Position numbers and translations under genes: made by a program
Shown here: positions 24,721-36,401 of the stretch, piece after piece
How the letters are laid out: every line of letters starts with the position of its first letter
How positions within the stretch are numbered: the first letter of the stretch is position 1
Notes under the pieces: generated by a model
Seen by the model: only the letters and a program-made list of their open reading frames with translations
What the model was told of the DNA's origin: nothing
Databases searched by the model: none
NCBI GenBank assembly: GCA_004154925.1
Contig: QJNS01000088.1
Coordinates: 186,001-250,000, forward strand
DNA: 64,000 nt
Direction: 5' to 3'
Source: Monosporascus cannonballus
Lineage: Eukaryota; Ascomycota; Sordariomycetes; Xylariales

Positions 24721-26214
24721 ATATATTTTTTTAAAAATTATTTTTAATATATACGAATTATTAATGGAAATTATATTAAATAAAGAATCGATATTCGTAT
24801 TAAAATTTTGCTAAAACCTTATAACATAAATCGGCTTAAATTATAAATTATTTAACGTATTTAAATTATAAATAAATAAATAAACGGAACGAATAAATTA
24901 AACTTTAAAAACTTATTTACGATACTATATTAATTACGAACAAAAAATTAAGTTAAAAATTATTAATTGCATAATTAATTTATAATATTAATTAATATAA
25001 AAATATTAAAATAATATTTACAAACGTAAATTTTGGCTTTATTTTAAAAATTTACAAAAAAGTACGCGATAACGGTTTAATTAATATTAAAATAATCCTT
25101 ACGTTAAAATAATTACGATAGTTATATTAAAAGATAAAAATAAAATTAAAATTCGTACAAAATTAAATAAGTAAATATTATAATTAAAAAAGGTTAAAAA
25201 GATTAATTTTCGAAAAAAAGGAAATAGTTTTTTTCGTTATAAAAAATATTTAAATAAAACGATCCAGCAAAAAACTCGATTTTAAATATATCGGTTTATA
25301 TAAAATCGCCAAGAAAATCTCAGAAAACAATTATTAATTAGAACTTTTATCAAAAATTAAACTTTATCCAATTTTTTATATTTTCTTATTCGAATTAACA
25401 GCAAATATAATTAAAATATATACGATATAAAACGACGTAAAAATAAAAAACAAATAAGCATACGAAATGAAAAAAATATTTAATATGCGAAAATAAAACG
25501 GATTTACTTAGTACCTAATTAAATAAAAAAAATACCCAAATTCCGAAAACGCCTGGGAACCTGCCAAAAATTTTATTGGCGTTTAGCGCCTATTAAAGAA
25601 TTTTTATTAGTAACGGCGGAACCACCCGAAATAATAGTATCCCAGTTTACGAGATTTACGGAAAAAAGCCCTTAATTTACCGCATTCTAATTAATAACGT
25701 TTATTTTTCCTAAGGCCTAAACCTTAATTACGGATTCCGATTCCAATTGCGCAAAGTTATTAAAATTATTTAAGGATTAAAAGATACGATTAACAAATTT
25801 CGTACCCTAAGATTGATAGTATTAACGCTAACGACGTATACGAAAAAAACGCGCAAAAGCTTTAGATAAAGATTTTTCGGCCGCTAATTGTTTTTTTAAT
25901 TTTTTCGATTTTGCGATATGGCGATTAATTATAGAAATAAGGATTTTTGTCTCGTTATATGAACAACTTCGACGGATATATTTTTTATAACAAAAAACCC
26001 CATTTATTATTTAGTAATTAAGCTGCCGAACAAAATAAAAAAAACAAGATATCGCGTTAAAACTTTCGAGTTTAATTAAATTAACTAAAGCAAGTCGTTA
26101 TTCGGATTTGCAAAAACGACGTTTGGATATACCGGAAGATATATTAGGTATATGGAGAAAATTTACTAGGAGCAAAAAAATTTTAAGGATAAGATTTTAG
26201 GAAAAGGGAAATCG

Positions 26215-26598
26215 TATTACGACTTAACAAGTTACGGCCTTTAGAAACGGTCGTAACGGAAAAGCCCAAAAAAACTATGTGGATTAGGTTACGTAATGGA
26301 TTATTAACTTATTAGTAATAAGTCAATAAGCTGGATTACCAAATCACTAGTAATAAGCTAATAAGCCAGATTATTAACTTATTAGTAATAATCCAGCTAA
26401 AAAAAAAGGATATATACGTTTATTAATTCCATAATTCAGATAATTTTAATTTTAATTTAATATCGTTACTTAAGGTACTTTTGGTATTACGAGACGTAAT
26501 ACGTTATTGTATTTATTGCTCAGATTCCTACGATACTCCTGCCAACATAAACCCGTCGACTTAAGGTTTAATAGTTGGTTAAACCGCCTAGCCGTCAC
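26215..26598 (+). repeat. 3' LTR of element B
   Basis: 384 bp, from TATTACGACTTAAC to CTAGCCGTCACA. It carries the same three 35-bp units (26298-26332, 26333-26367, 26368-26398), but most of their C and G are now T and A. The last ~60 bp, by contrast, is better preserved than in the 5' LTR. Confidence 0.9.
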
Positions 26599-26603
26599 AG
26601 TAT

Positions 26604-27007
26604 CGTAATAAAGCTTTTTTCTCTATTAGTTTTATCTCATATTCCTCTCTATCCCTTTGTAAAAAAGGCGCTTCCGCACTGACTATCTAGCAAAATCATA
26701 GATTTTTTTTAATATAATTTAACTAAATTTTCTAACTAATATAAGCAACTGTAATACTTGTTAGATATTTTTAAGTTGTAATTTTTTAGCCGTGTTTATT
26801 CCGTTTATTAGTTATATAACCGCGAAATACGCGTTTAAAGTACTATATTAAATAGTATTAAAACTAGTTAATTATTATAAAAAAATCCTTTAACCTGTAA
26901 ATAGTATTTTGTATTATGCGTTTTTCGATTATAACTGGTTTGGAACTTAAGTACTTAATTTCTAATAGAGAATCCTTAGCCGTTATCCGATTTTTATTAA
27001 GATTCAA
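26604..27007. other. AT-rich unclassified spacer
   Basis: This 404-bp AT-rich stretch lies between element B and the next solo LTR. It holds no open frame of note. The segment around 26660-26685 (AAAAGGCGCTTCCGCACTGA) looks like a possible terminal inverted repeat of a Tc1/mariner-like DNA transposon, but I see no partner end, so this stays unconfirmed. Confidence 0.35.
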
Positions 27008-27408
27008 TGTTACGACCGAGATTCTGATGGTTTGAGAGAACGGTTACAACGTGCCACAGGTGGCTGGAGAACGCGGTGCGACCACGTAATTGATCGTGCA
27101 GGAACGGAGTGAACAGCAGCGATTAGTGAAAAACAACGGTAATTATCAAAGGTCAGTGAAGAATAACGACGAACAATAAAGAATAATAGTAATCATCAAG
27201 AACAGGTTAGCGGGTCAGATAATTATATATACATTTGTTCACTTCCATAGTTTCGATAGCAATGGCTTGTAATAAAACTTGGTTACGCAAATATCTTTTG
27301 TTATTACCAGACGTAATAGACCTTTTATTGCTCAGTGTTTACGATACGATTACTAACATAAACCGTACTTTTTGGGTTTAATAGTTGGTTAACCCCTTAG
27401 ACGTCACA
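27008..27408 (+). repeat. Solo LTR 2 (related subfamily, weakly mutated)
   Basis: 401 bp, from TGTTACGACCGAG to GACGTCACA, with near-matching 5-bp flanks TTCAA (27003-27007) and GTCAA (27409-27413). The 3' third aligns with the LTRs of A, B and C (ATTACCAGACGTAATAG, AACATAAACC, TTTAATAGTTGGTTAA). Its first half is GC-balanced, unlike the neighbouring repeats, so it is younger or was largely spared RIP. It ends 213 bp before the start of the broken ankyrin gene. Confidence 0.82.
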
Positions 27409-27620
27409 GTCAAAGTTAATTTCAAACCGATGCTTCCTCACAGATCTTGGCCCAACACCTGACCTGCAGACCTGCAGCTGCTGATGCCTCCAGAGCCTCG
27501 TCGCAGGTGGAATCTTTTCACCACTCAGTCGTTCTGCAAGTTCTCGTAACGTCCGGCATCAATCACGATTGCTTGTGTTCCCCACGATACCATCCCCTCT
27601 GGGGCCTTTGGTCCAACACC

Positions 27621-30514
27621 ATGGATCCTCTCTGCCACGGCCAGCGCCATTGCCATCGGCTAGGCTGTCTCCGCAATCGCCGTGGGAGTGCGCATGCTGA
27701 AATCCCCCAGCAAGACGCCAACTGAGTTCTTAGCGCTCTTGGACGACCTAGTCATGCTCCAAGCCCGTACTAGAATTGACCCAGGCCAGCCTAGAAGCAC
27801 TTCAAACCCCAAGCTCCCGGCTTCTAATCCGCAGTTTCGCCGCTCTCCAAACTCTCCACCAGGAGCTCCGCCAAGCTACAGCAGAGCTGGACGAACTGGC
27901 GAAGCGCTTGCTGGCCGAAAGCAAGGGTTTCAATAAGAAGGGACAGCACCGCATACCGCGGATCAAGTGATTGCGCGAGAAAGACAACATCAGCAAACTT
28001 CGTGACAGGGTTCAATTGCTGCACCTTGAGCTCTCAACTTGCTTCGCCGCCGTCAGTGCCTCACAGGGGTAAACAAAGCGCGCACCCACCATGATACAGG
28101 GAATCTAACGTGCTTTCAGGGCGCAACAAACGGTTCTGGTGTCTGATGTGAAAAGCATTATCGAAGCATCAAACACCAGCCTGGCTGACTTCATTCATAA
28201 TCTACAGCTAATCCAATTTCTCAGTGTTGACTTGCGCCATTGCTTGGACCTAACTTGTGACGTCCTGCAGCGGAGTGAGTCTACTCTACAGAATGTAGAG
28301 CCACGGCTGAAGCATATCGTGCAGAAATCCGGCGAGAGCATCGAAGTGCTCCAGCGCAATGCTGCTGGATTGGATGAACTTCGAGCCTCACTTGGTCGAA
28401 TAACGAGGTGTGTTCTTTCGGTGAGCCAAGCCATATAGACACTAACTACACAAAGGGATCTGGAACCAATCATGACCGCCTTCAACGCCCAGATGGCTCG
28501 CCTGGCGCCAGAGGATCCAGTACCCAAAACACGGTTCTTCCCGCCGGCAGACACACGAAACAATCTTGATCCTGCTTTGACTACCATGCACACATCGATA
28601 CGCCGAACATGTTTGCCCCTATGCAAATGTTCGTGTCACAGGGTCTCATGGGCTCGCTCATTGCCGTGGCTACAGCCAGTGTTTGGCATGTTGTCTCTCA
28701 AGTACAACTATTTGCCCCTTTGCGGCAGACGCGAGCCATGCAATAGCCCGTTATGCCACTCGAGGTCGGATGCTTCCATCAACGTCCAGTATCATTTCCC
28801 CCGGTGGCTGGCGGCTCGAGCCGTCCTTGCTTCTCTCCGCTGGCGCACTCTGACCGGCGTGGGCGCTTCATTATGGCTTCGAGTTCCTAGGATAATTGAT
28901 ATAGAGTCGCTACCTAACATTCTAAAGTCTGATGACATCGAGAGATCTTTATCTAGCCGGCAAATACTCCCAACAGATATCGAGAGTATGTACGGCCGTA
29001 CCGTACTGACGGTAGTACCATGTCCAAAACACTGCAGCTATGAAACTGACGCATATAGTTCGCCTTGGATTCGTCCATATGGTCTTGTGTACCCTCCTTG
29101 CTCCGCTTCGGCGTTGATGCCAGAATGCCAGATCTTTCTGGCAGGTAAGACGATTCATCTCATTCGCAGTCCAGGTCATTGGAGATCAACCAGGGTATCG
29201 TGCAGGCGACTAAGGGCTTATGCTGAGGATGTTTCTTCAATAAACAGGTCTGCCGCTGATTGGGCACGAGAGTTTCTATATTTCTCAGATAACTACGGAG
29301 CGAGAGTCCGCCACATCTTCCAGCAAATCGCCGAATCGGATGGCGACGACGAGCCTGGATCAACGAGCATGATCCATGACGCCGTGTTAGGCAAGAACAC
29401 AGTTTCCTTAAAGGAGTGTATTTTGTTACAGCCACATCATATCAACACCCTAGACAACTTAGGGTACACGCCGCTACATTGGGCCGTAATGATGAAGGAC
29501 TCAGATGCCGTACACACGCTAGCGAATATTGGCGCAGACATGAGCCGTCCTTCTCGTCACAATGGGAAAACGCCACTCCACCTGGCCTGCCATTTTGGGT
29601 CCGAGACAATCGCCCTGGCCCTTATAGATCGCGGCGCTTCCATTCATCTCCAAGATTTCACAGGACGCACCCCATTGCGTATATGTTACGATAACTTAAA
29701 TCTCACCAAGCGGCTCTTGTGTTTAGGGGCCGAGCCGAATAAGCTATCGAAGTCCGGAGCTACGCCTTTGCATTGTCTATTCTACGACAGTTCTGAGATT
29801 TATCATCGGCGCGCCAGAGAGACGCTGAAAGCATATGCCGAAGCGGGAGCTAACCTTGATGCAACCTTTAATGGATGAAGTCTTCTGCTCGACGCTGCGG
29901 ATACTAACGCCTCCCATGTGCCGCTCCTCCTTAAACTCGGCGCCAAAGCTGACGTGTTCACTGACGACGGAGATTCTTTGCCACATTTACTAGTAATAAC
30001 GCCAAGGGGCTTCAACAGATGGGTGACATATCAGCATCCCTCCTATTGGGTCTCAATCCCGACCTCACCGGCAGAACCCCCCCCAACTCTCGAAGAGGTC
30101 GTTCTCTTCGTTGAGTTGATCCTCGACCTCAGGGAATCGAACTGGGAGGCGGGACTCTTCCTCGAGTGCAAAGAGGACTGCGAAGAGGACGGTAGCCACA
30201 GTCTGATGAGAAGATGGGTTCGCAGACAAAAGGAACTGTTCGAGTGGGATGAAGATAACCGGAGCCTCGTGTGTAATTCGTTAGAAACGTGCTGGTATGG
30301 AGACACAGAGAATACGAGCACGGAATCAAAGGAAGAATTGGGGACGGAGGATGAGGAATTCTCGGACGAGTTTGATTCTGAGGATGAGTATGATGAGGGG
30401 GACGATAGCCAAGAGGATATTCTCGAGGAGAACGGCAATGACGTTAATCAGGTCGGCGGGGAGATGAGTCAAGAGGACGAAGACGAGGAGTTCTTTGATG
30501 CTGTCCAGGGCTAG
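27621..30514 (+). pseudogene. Broken ankyrin-repeat gene (fungal STAND-like N-domain type)
   Basis: The coding content follows a familiar fungal pattern. A start MDPL... leads into a helical N-domain (AIAI-AVSAIAVGVRMLKSP), then ESKGFNKKGQHRIPRIK, a long coil, the Cys/Arg block CLPLCKCSCHRVS...PLCHSRSDASI, and ankyrin repeats from about 29390 (GYTPLHWAVM, GKTPLHLACHFG, GRTPLRICY, GATPLHCLFY). An acidic tail ends at 30514. Two good introns remain: 28069-28119 and 28408-28455 (CTAAC branches). It is broken by an apparent 2-bp loss just after MDPL (near 27631), a TAG at 27661-27663, a frame change near 27766, a TGA at 27968-27970 where relatives have Trp, and a TGA at 29876-29878 inside the repeats. 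Such genes are often linked to non-self recognition. From 28120 to 29875 the frame is intact, so decay is recent or a truncated product could persist. Confidence 0.8.
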
Positions 30515-31877
30515 GCTGCGAGCTTAGGTCCCCAATGGTGAAACCCGGTACTAATTTGTGATTTATTTTTGGACCTGATGCGGTATATCATGCAGGCGGT
30601 ACAGCTGGCGAATTCTGTTATTTCGGCATCTTTTAGATCATTGTCGCCTTGTAGCTTACGGTCGATTATGTTCTGAATCAGAACGTGCCTGGAGAGCGCA
30701 AGATTTGTAGCTATTGTGGTGATGGTGATGATGGTAAGTTGTAAAACCAGTTGGCACTATGGATGGATGACATATTTCGCTGCCCCGTTGCCCGATTCAA
30801 GTGATAGCACTCTCAGGTTCGGCAAATTATATATCTGGGCCGTAAGATAAAAGTACAGGTTAAAGTACCAAACGTAGATAAAATTTCATTGGCAACGTTA
30901 TAAGCAATGTCTGTGAGCTCTAATTACTTTTTTAAAACTTAGGGAACAAACAGGCTACCGGTTGTGCTTCTAGCTGTATTTAAAAAAATGCGAAAACTAT
31001 ATCGAATTACCATTTATTTTACACATGAGTCTGCCTCACGCGGGGCGAGCACAATAAATGCCCTCGTTTTAAAGTGCAGAGGCTCCAGGGCTCTAGAGCA
31101 TTACTACGGTCAGGCAAAAGTTTTATCACATTGTCAGGTAGCAATGGGTCGCGCTAATAGCCACGCCACCCAAATTAAGTGTAGCATCGACATGGGTTAC
31201 CCATAGGTACATCGTTAAACTCTTTACCAAATAACATAACTTTTTAAAGTTTAAAGAGTTAATACTATATATGATACCTAATATAAAAAGCTTTATATGT
31301 TCGAAAGTTTTATTCGCAGAAATGGCAGGTTATCTAATCGAATACGCTAGCCATACACGGTAAGATGCTATGGGGCCTTAGATCCGCGACCTGGCAACAG
31401 AAGCACGAACCACCTGCTGCCATGGTAGTAGTTACTTTCCTATTTGGGAAGTCGGTTCTCAGCCAAAAAAAAAGAGCCAACATAGTAACCCTCGTTCACT
31501 GCCTTCGTTCCTCAGTACGTTAAAACGAGGTCGTTTTGGAGATTACGGAGTACCGGGTTAGGAAGGGGAGATTCTGTAATGCCGGTTCCTCGGTTGAAGC
31601 AACGCCGAACCACTACTCCGGCTTTCGCAGGTCGCATAGACGAAGCAGTTTGAGCGCACCCGCAAAGCGTCATGCAGCTTCACTGCCGACAGCGAGAAGC
31701 AAGGGCACAACGGATTTAATCAACGGGCGACGTACGGCCTTAGAGATAGGATTATTCTCGAGCATTAGACTTATAAACTCGTAGCTAATAAATGGACTGG
31801 ACGACATGTTATTTTATTCGAACTTATCATATATGTCCTATAATATTATACAATATATCTAAAAGGGGCGAGCGAAT
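30515..31877. other. Intergenic, no recognisable gene
   Basis: Open frames at 30964-31206 and 31536-31784 (plus) have no recognisable content. Around 31200-31320 and 31790-31860 the sequence becomes AT-rich but shows no LTR ends. This gap separates the 3' end of the ankyrin pseudogene from the 3' end of the desaturase gene. Confidence 0.4.
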
Positions 31878-34015
31878 CTAAATCAGTCCGCTTTCCCCAG
31901 TCGCAGCCATATGCTTCTGACACGCGATAAGATGGGCAACCTGCTCGGCGACCTCGTCCAGGCGGCTGAGGACTTTCCCGTTACCATCGACGAAGCCGAG
32001 AATCGAGTAAGGGATGCCGGTATCGCTACAGAACTCCCTGACCAGAACCTGCGCCCTGCGGAGATTGTGGCGCGGCAGGCGGGGGAAGAGGTGGTGGACG
32101 GCCTGGAACTGGAGGCCGCCATGGACGAAGTCGAGCCAGGCGGGGCAGTCGACGTCCATGGTGGTTCGGAGCTGACGCTGAGGAAAGGACTCGGACTCGC
32201 CGAGGTCGGCTGTCGACATGCCCCAGTGGCTGAGGGTGATCTGGACGTGCAGCGGCATGGTGACGACGTGGGAGACCAGCACGAACGCGACGCGGACCGT
32301 CCACGTCGGCAGCGCCCGCCACAATAGGAGGTACCCGAACAGGAACCAGTAGCACGCCATGAAGGCGATCTCGGTGCTCATCAGCAGTCGGGGCGCCGCC
32401 TGGGTCCGCCCCCGCCACGATTTTCGGGAGAGCACGTGCAGCCAGGACAGCAGGTACAGGTTGAACCTCGCGATGCCCATCACCGGATAGTAGGTGTACT
32501 TCTGGTAGGGCACCAGAAACTCTGCAGCTGCGTCCCAGATGAAGGTGAAGTCGTAGTAAGTTGACCGAAGCGACCTGAAGAAAGATGGACACGTCGCGAA
32601 CAGCGGAATGTTCTGGATATCTGGATCGTGTTCCTGATAAAGGGTAAGCTACGTTCTTGCAGACAGCGCTAGGGGTTCAGGAGGCGTACGGGTTGGTTCG
32701 TCACCAGGTGGTGTACATTGTGGCTACTCTTCCACCATCCCATCGACAGGCCACAGCAGAAGTCAGCGATAAAAATAGCAATTAGGCTATCAAACACAAA
32801 ATTGTGGGTGATGGCTGTATGTCCGGCATCGTGCGCAGTGAACATGATTTGGTGCTATTAGGCAGCATTAGCAAATGCGCGGAGCACAGAGGAGAGATGA
32901 ACAACAAACCCAGAACAGACCCAAGAAGGTAGCCGATGTCATGTACCACCGATAATACAATGCGACCATGGAAATTGTGAACAGGACAGTATACCGGATC
33001 AGCTCCTTTGCATATTCCAAGTAGGGACATTCGTAGAGCCCCTCGTCTTCAATTCTCCGTTGGAGGACCCGGTACTTCTGAATGATGTCCTGCTGGACGG
33101 CTGGATCTAAGGGTGGGTAGTCCCGAATGCCCCGCTTGATGTCATTCTGCACCGCCAAATCTGTGAATTGGGCCGGCGTGAGCGAGATCTGATTGGTGGT
33201 GGCCGGACAGGCGGCGTCGGAGACGGTGCCTTCGAGCCCTTCCCTCTGCAGTCTCCTGCGGACGCCGGTCTCTGGGGAAGACGGCTTCACGCCAGAGCTC
33301 AACCCTAGTAACTCATCTTCGTCGGCACTGCTGCATGCAGAAGTTAAGGAGGTCTGGTCAGAGGGGAGGCCAAGGCTCGATGTCGAACCGATCTCATCAA
33401 CGTTACTGTTGCAGTCGTCAGGCTCCTCGGAAATTAGTCTACTGTTAATCGAAGTCTTCTCGCTGGGGTAAACGCCGCCTCTTATTGGTGGTGTCATATT
33501 GATCCAGGGTCCAGCTAGCCGACCAATCCGGTATGCTTTCATTGTGTTACAGACAGCCACCGGATGGTACCTGGATGACATGTCAGCAATGGTTTAATTC
33601 CGGTGGGAACGGGCGCCCGATTAATAGTGATGATAAGCGATTCGGATATTTCAGCAACCCGGCGATCCGAACTAGACCAGCATACTTAAAGCCCAGCTCT
33701 TTTCACCCGCAAGCCCCTCAAACGCCCGACTTTAGCTTAAAACTCGCCGACTAAGCTTGTGGCTCTTTCAGTCGCTTTGGGATTCGTTTGGAATTCGCGG
33801 GGAGGACGTGTATGAACGAGTGAAGGGAGCACTTACACGTTGATCTCATCGGTCGCATCTCTCCCAACCATATGCAGAATGGCCAGGCGACCTCCGGGGT
33901 GTTTCTCCAACCATGAATCTAGTCGCAAGACGTTGCCTTCGTATATAACAATGATGTGGCCCTCTGCGATCATAGCTTCGACCGCCGGCCACGTGATCAG
34001 TTTATCACGTTCCAT
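31878..34015 (-). CDS. Cytochrome b5-fused sphingolipid delta-8-type desaturase
   Basis: Four exons (33837-34015, 32910-33570, 32690-32854, 31878-32633) give 586 residues. The N-terminal cytochrome b5 domain has the haem motif HPGG (WLEKHPGGRLAILHMVGRDA). A variable Ser/Glu-rich linker of about 150 residues follows, then a membrane desaturase domain. Its three histidine boxes are HDAGH (in FWHQIMFTAHDAGH), HNVHH (WWKSSHNVHH) and a late QAVHH (GGLQFQAVHHLFPRLPRHN), the QxxHH form typical of front-end and sphingolipid desaturases. It should insert the delta-8 double bond in ceramide long-chain bases in the ER, taking electrons from its own b5 domain. Introns 33571-33836 (GTAAGT), 32855-32909 and 32634-32689 each restore consensus residues across the join. 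A front-end fatty-acid desaturase is the alternative, but the MKAYRIGRL...PPIRGG segment after b5 is, as I recall it, typical of fungal sphingolipid enzymes. Confidence 0.88.
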
Positions 34016-35469
34016 TGTTGTCTCGGAGGATAGGTCGCAGGGTCAAGTCGACTGCGTTCGGTACCGGGGCGGGTAGAGGCAGCAACGAAGAATTACGAGA
34101 CGAGTCGAGGCGCCCAGAAAGTTGTCGAGTGTATGAGTTGTACAGGGAGGCAAGTCTCACCTAGCTGTTAAAAGGCAACTGCGAGTTGCAAAATCCACAA
34201 GAGATGGACCACCAGAAACAGTGGGCGGTACGAACAATTAGTACCAAGGGTTTCAGCTAAGCAAACACCAGCCGCAGTGGGAAAGGAGCTGCGTGCCTTT
34301 TCGTCTCAGCCATACGCACTTATTGACCGGCTACGGACAAGGACATACGTCGACTAATGATGTATGGGCAGGCGGCCGCAGCAAATGCCAAGGCAGCAGC
34401 TTACCTACTATGGATCGATGGCCTTGTTTCAACTGGATCACCTCCCTGAAGAGCCGTGTTGAGAACGAGTTATGGATACCAGGATAGATCGGTCCCGGCG
34501 GAGCAAGCAACCTGGATACTTTCACGGCTTCCATTGAACTCGCCATTGATCTGGCAGCAGAACAGGGGGCCGGTCATCGTGGCTCGTTATTGTGTGGCCT
34601 ACTCCTCGAGCTAGCGAACAATCTACGCTCCAACTGGTACAGCTCTGTGATTGTGCGCGGCGAGTCAATGGATTGAGACGGCAAGAGAACGACTGAAGTC
34701 GACCCGAGTCAGGAGCCGCGCGTTCTTTCACGCATGCGCTTTTTTTCCGTTGCGCCATGGAACACCCTAGCGCAATTCAGGAGAAAACTTCCAACTGCCA
34801 AGCCAGGGGATTTTCAGGGTCCAACACTGAAATTCAGGGTCCTCTGGTCGAGATCTCAATGGGCCCGTCCGAATGCACGTGGGGCGGCGCCTTCGCTTTC
34901 AATCTCTGGGAGGACCAATCTAATTACCCCTTCCCCCGGCGGGGAAAGGGGTCACCAACTCTCATGAAGGGGGGAATGATGAGCTCGTGTAATCTTAATC
35001 CGTTCCGAAAATTGAAATATTGGTGAAGCTGGCCTGCAGGCAGCTAGGCCCCAAATTGCCAGGGTCCACTTCCATCATTCATACACATCCCCGTGTACGA
35101 ATAAGGAAGGCAGGATTGCAGGGGCAGTGCAGGCCCTCTTCCAACGCCCACGATTCGGCGGCCTGCTTGTTTAAAGGAGTCCCCAATTCCAACCCTCTCA
35201 AAATAGCTGGAGATTCACCAGAGATGGGCGGATAACGCGTAACCTCTAGTGGAACGGAAAAACTGCAGTCACGTTCCACACTATCTCCAGTACCCGAAGA
35301 GAACCATGCGCTGAGCATCTAAGGAGCCTAAGCGCTGCTTCGACAGGTCGGCCCCGGGCTCGGCGTCTTCAATAAGCTGCAACCCCTACGTCACCGAATA
35401 TAAGAATCGTGGGCCTTGTATGGTCAAAGGCCAGTTACAAAATGTTATACGAAAGAGGAGAAACAAGTC

Positions 35470-35499
35470 GTATAGACGGCCCGCGCGGGCCGACTATAC
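35470..35499. repeat. 30-bp near-perfect palindrome
   Basis: The sequence GTATAG-A-CGGCCCGCGCGGGCCG-A-CTATAC equals its own reverse complement except for one A/A pair. The GC core is 16 bp. It could extrude as a cruciform or bind a dimeric regulator; no gene lies within a normal promoter distance that I can identify. Confidence 0.85.
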
Positions 35500-36401
35500 C
35501 CAGCACTCTATGCCACTCCACTTCTTCAAGCCCTTGGTCCAGGCCCCCGGCCCGGCCCCCGGCCCCTGGCACCCCCTCCCGCCGCAGGGCTCAGGTTCTT
35601 CGAAGCGCACGACGCGACGGCGGCAGAAACCACGTGCTAGGCACCGCCCTGGCGACATGATGTTGACATATTGCGGGGAAGGAAGCTGTCACACTCTTGG
35701 GTGTTTCCTGTCTGAAGCCTTTATAAGTCCCCAGGACCGCGAGAATGGCTGACCTGCAAGGACATTCTCGTGACCGCACGACGTAGGAACGTGACACCCT
35801 CGCTTTGACCGAGGCCCAGTACGGCGCTGCATGCCCGCCCGCTTCTGCTCGTCCTCGCTGTCCGTGAACCGCGAAATTAGTTGGTTTGGGATGAATATTA
35901 CGATGACGCCACGGTCCAGGACGCGTCCGTGTGGATTATTGTTCGTCGACGTTCCCGCGGGGAGGGAGGGAGGGGGTTTGCGGTTTATCTGTGATATTGT
36001 TCATTGCTCGTGATGCATCGTTGTGGTGCCGAGCCCCGCCCCTGTTGACTTCTCGCGGTAATGAGGAGCCGTAGGCGTCCTTTTACAGATGCCCGTCGCT
36101 AAAACTTAACCGTCTCTTGCCTCTTGCAATCCATTAATCTGAAGTGTATGGGATGGCCTTTCGCATCCTTCGATATCGGACTGAGAATTCGAAATCCACG
36201 TTTAGACTTCTAACCCCCTTAGGGTAAGGTCCCCCCCCCCTCTCTTCTTTTTCTTTGAGCAGCCACAACCACCAAAGTCATTTTAGGCCTCTATACATTT
36301 ATGCACCTTGTTCCCGCCCTTAGGCCATCCTGCTGCATCGCCCTATTCCTCCTACTACGTATTCCCAAGTAGTAGTAGTTGAACCAGGCAGCGCCTTCCA
36401 C

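Larger units (their letters stand above)
19890..26598 (+). mobile_element. Full-length Ty3/gypsy-type LTR retroelement B, RIP-mutated
   Basis: This 6709-bp element reads on plus. Its LTRs are 19890-20275 and 26215-26598, and a perfect GTATC duplication flanks it (19885-19889, 26599-26603). A polypurine tract AGGAAAAGGGAA lies just before the 3' LTR, at about 26199-26210. Protein remnants occur in gag-RT-integrase order, which is diagnostic of Ty3/gypsy: a gag zinc knuckle at 21128-21169 (CFNCGKIKHK...), reverse transcriptase YFDD at 23356-23367, and an integrase core starting at 24581 (DFIIK...) followed by IFVIVDRFTKF. Stops fill every frame, and CpA/TpG depletion with CpG retention points to RIP. 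It is closely similar to element A but inverted relative to it, with the 5' LTRs facing each other. Confidence 0.93.

Noticed and set aside
26660..26685. Terminal repeat of a Tc1/mariner-like transposon
   Set aside because: Only one end-like motif is visible, with no partner and no transposase remnant in the 400-bp spacer.
12760..27408. CRISPR-like or novel repeat array in the AT-rich block
   Set aside because: The repeats are fully explained by LTR ends, paired target duplications and Ty3/gypsy protein remnants.
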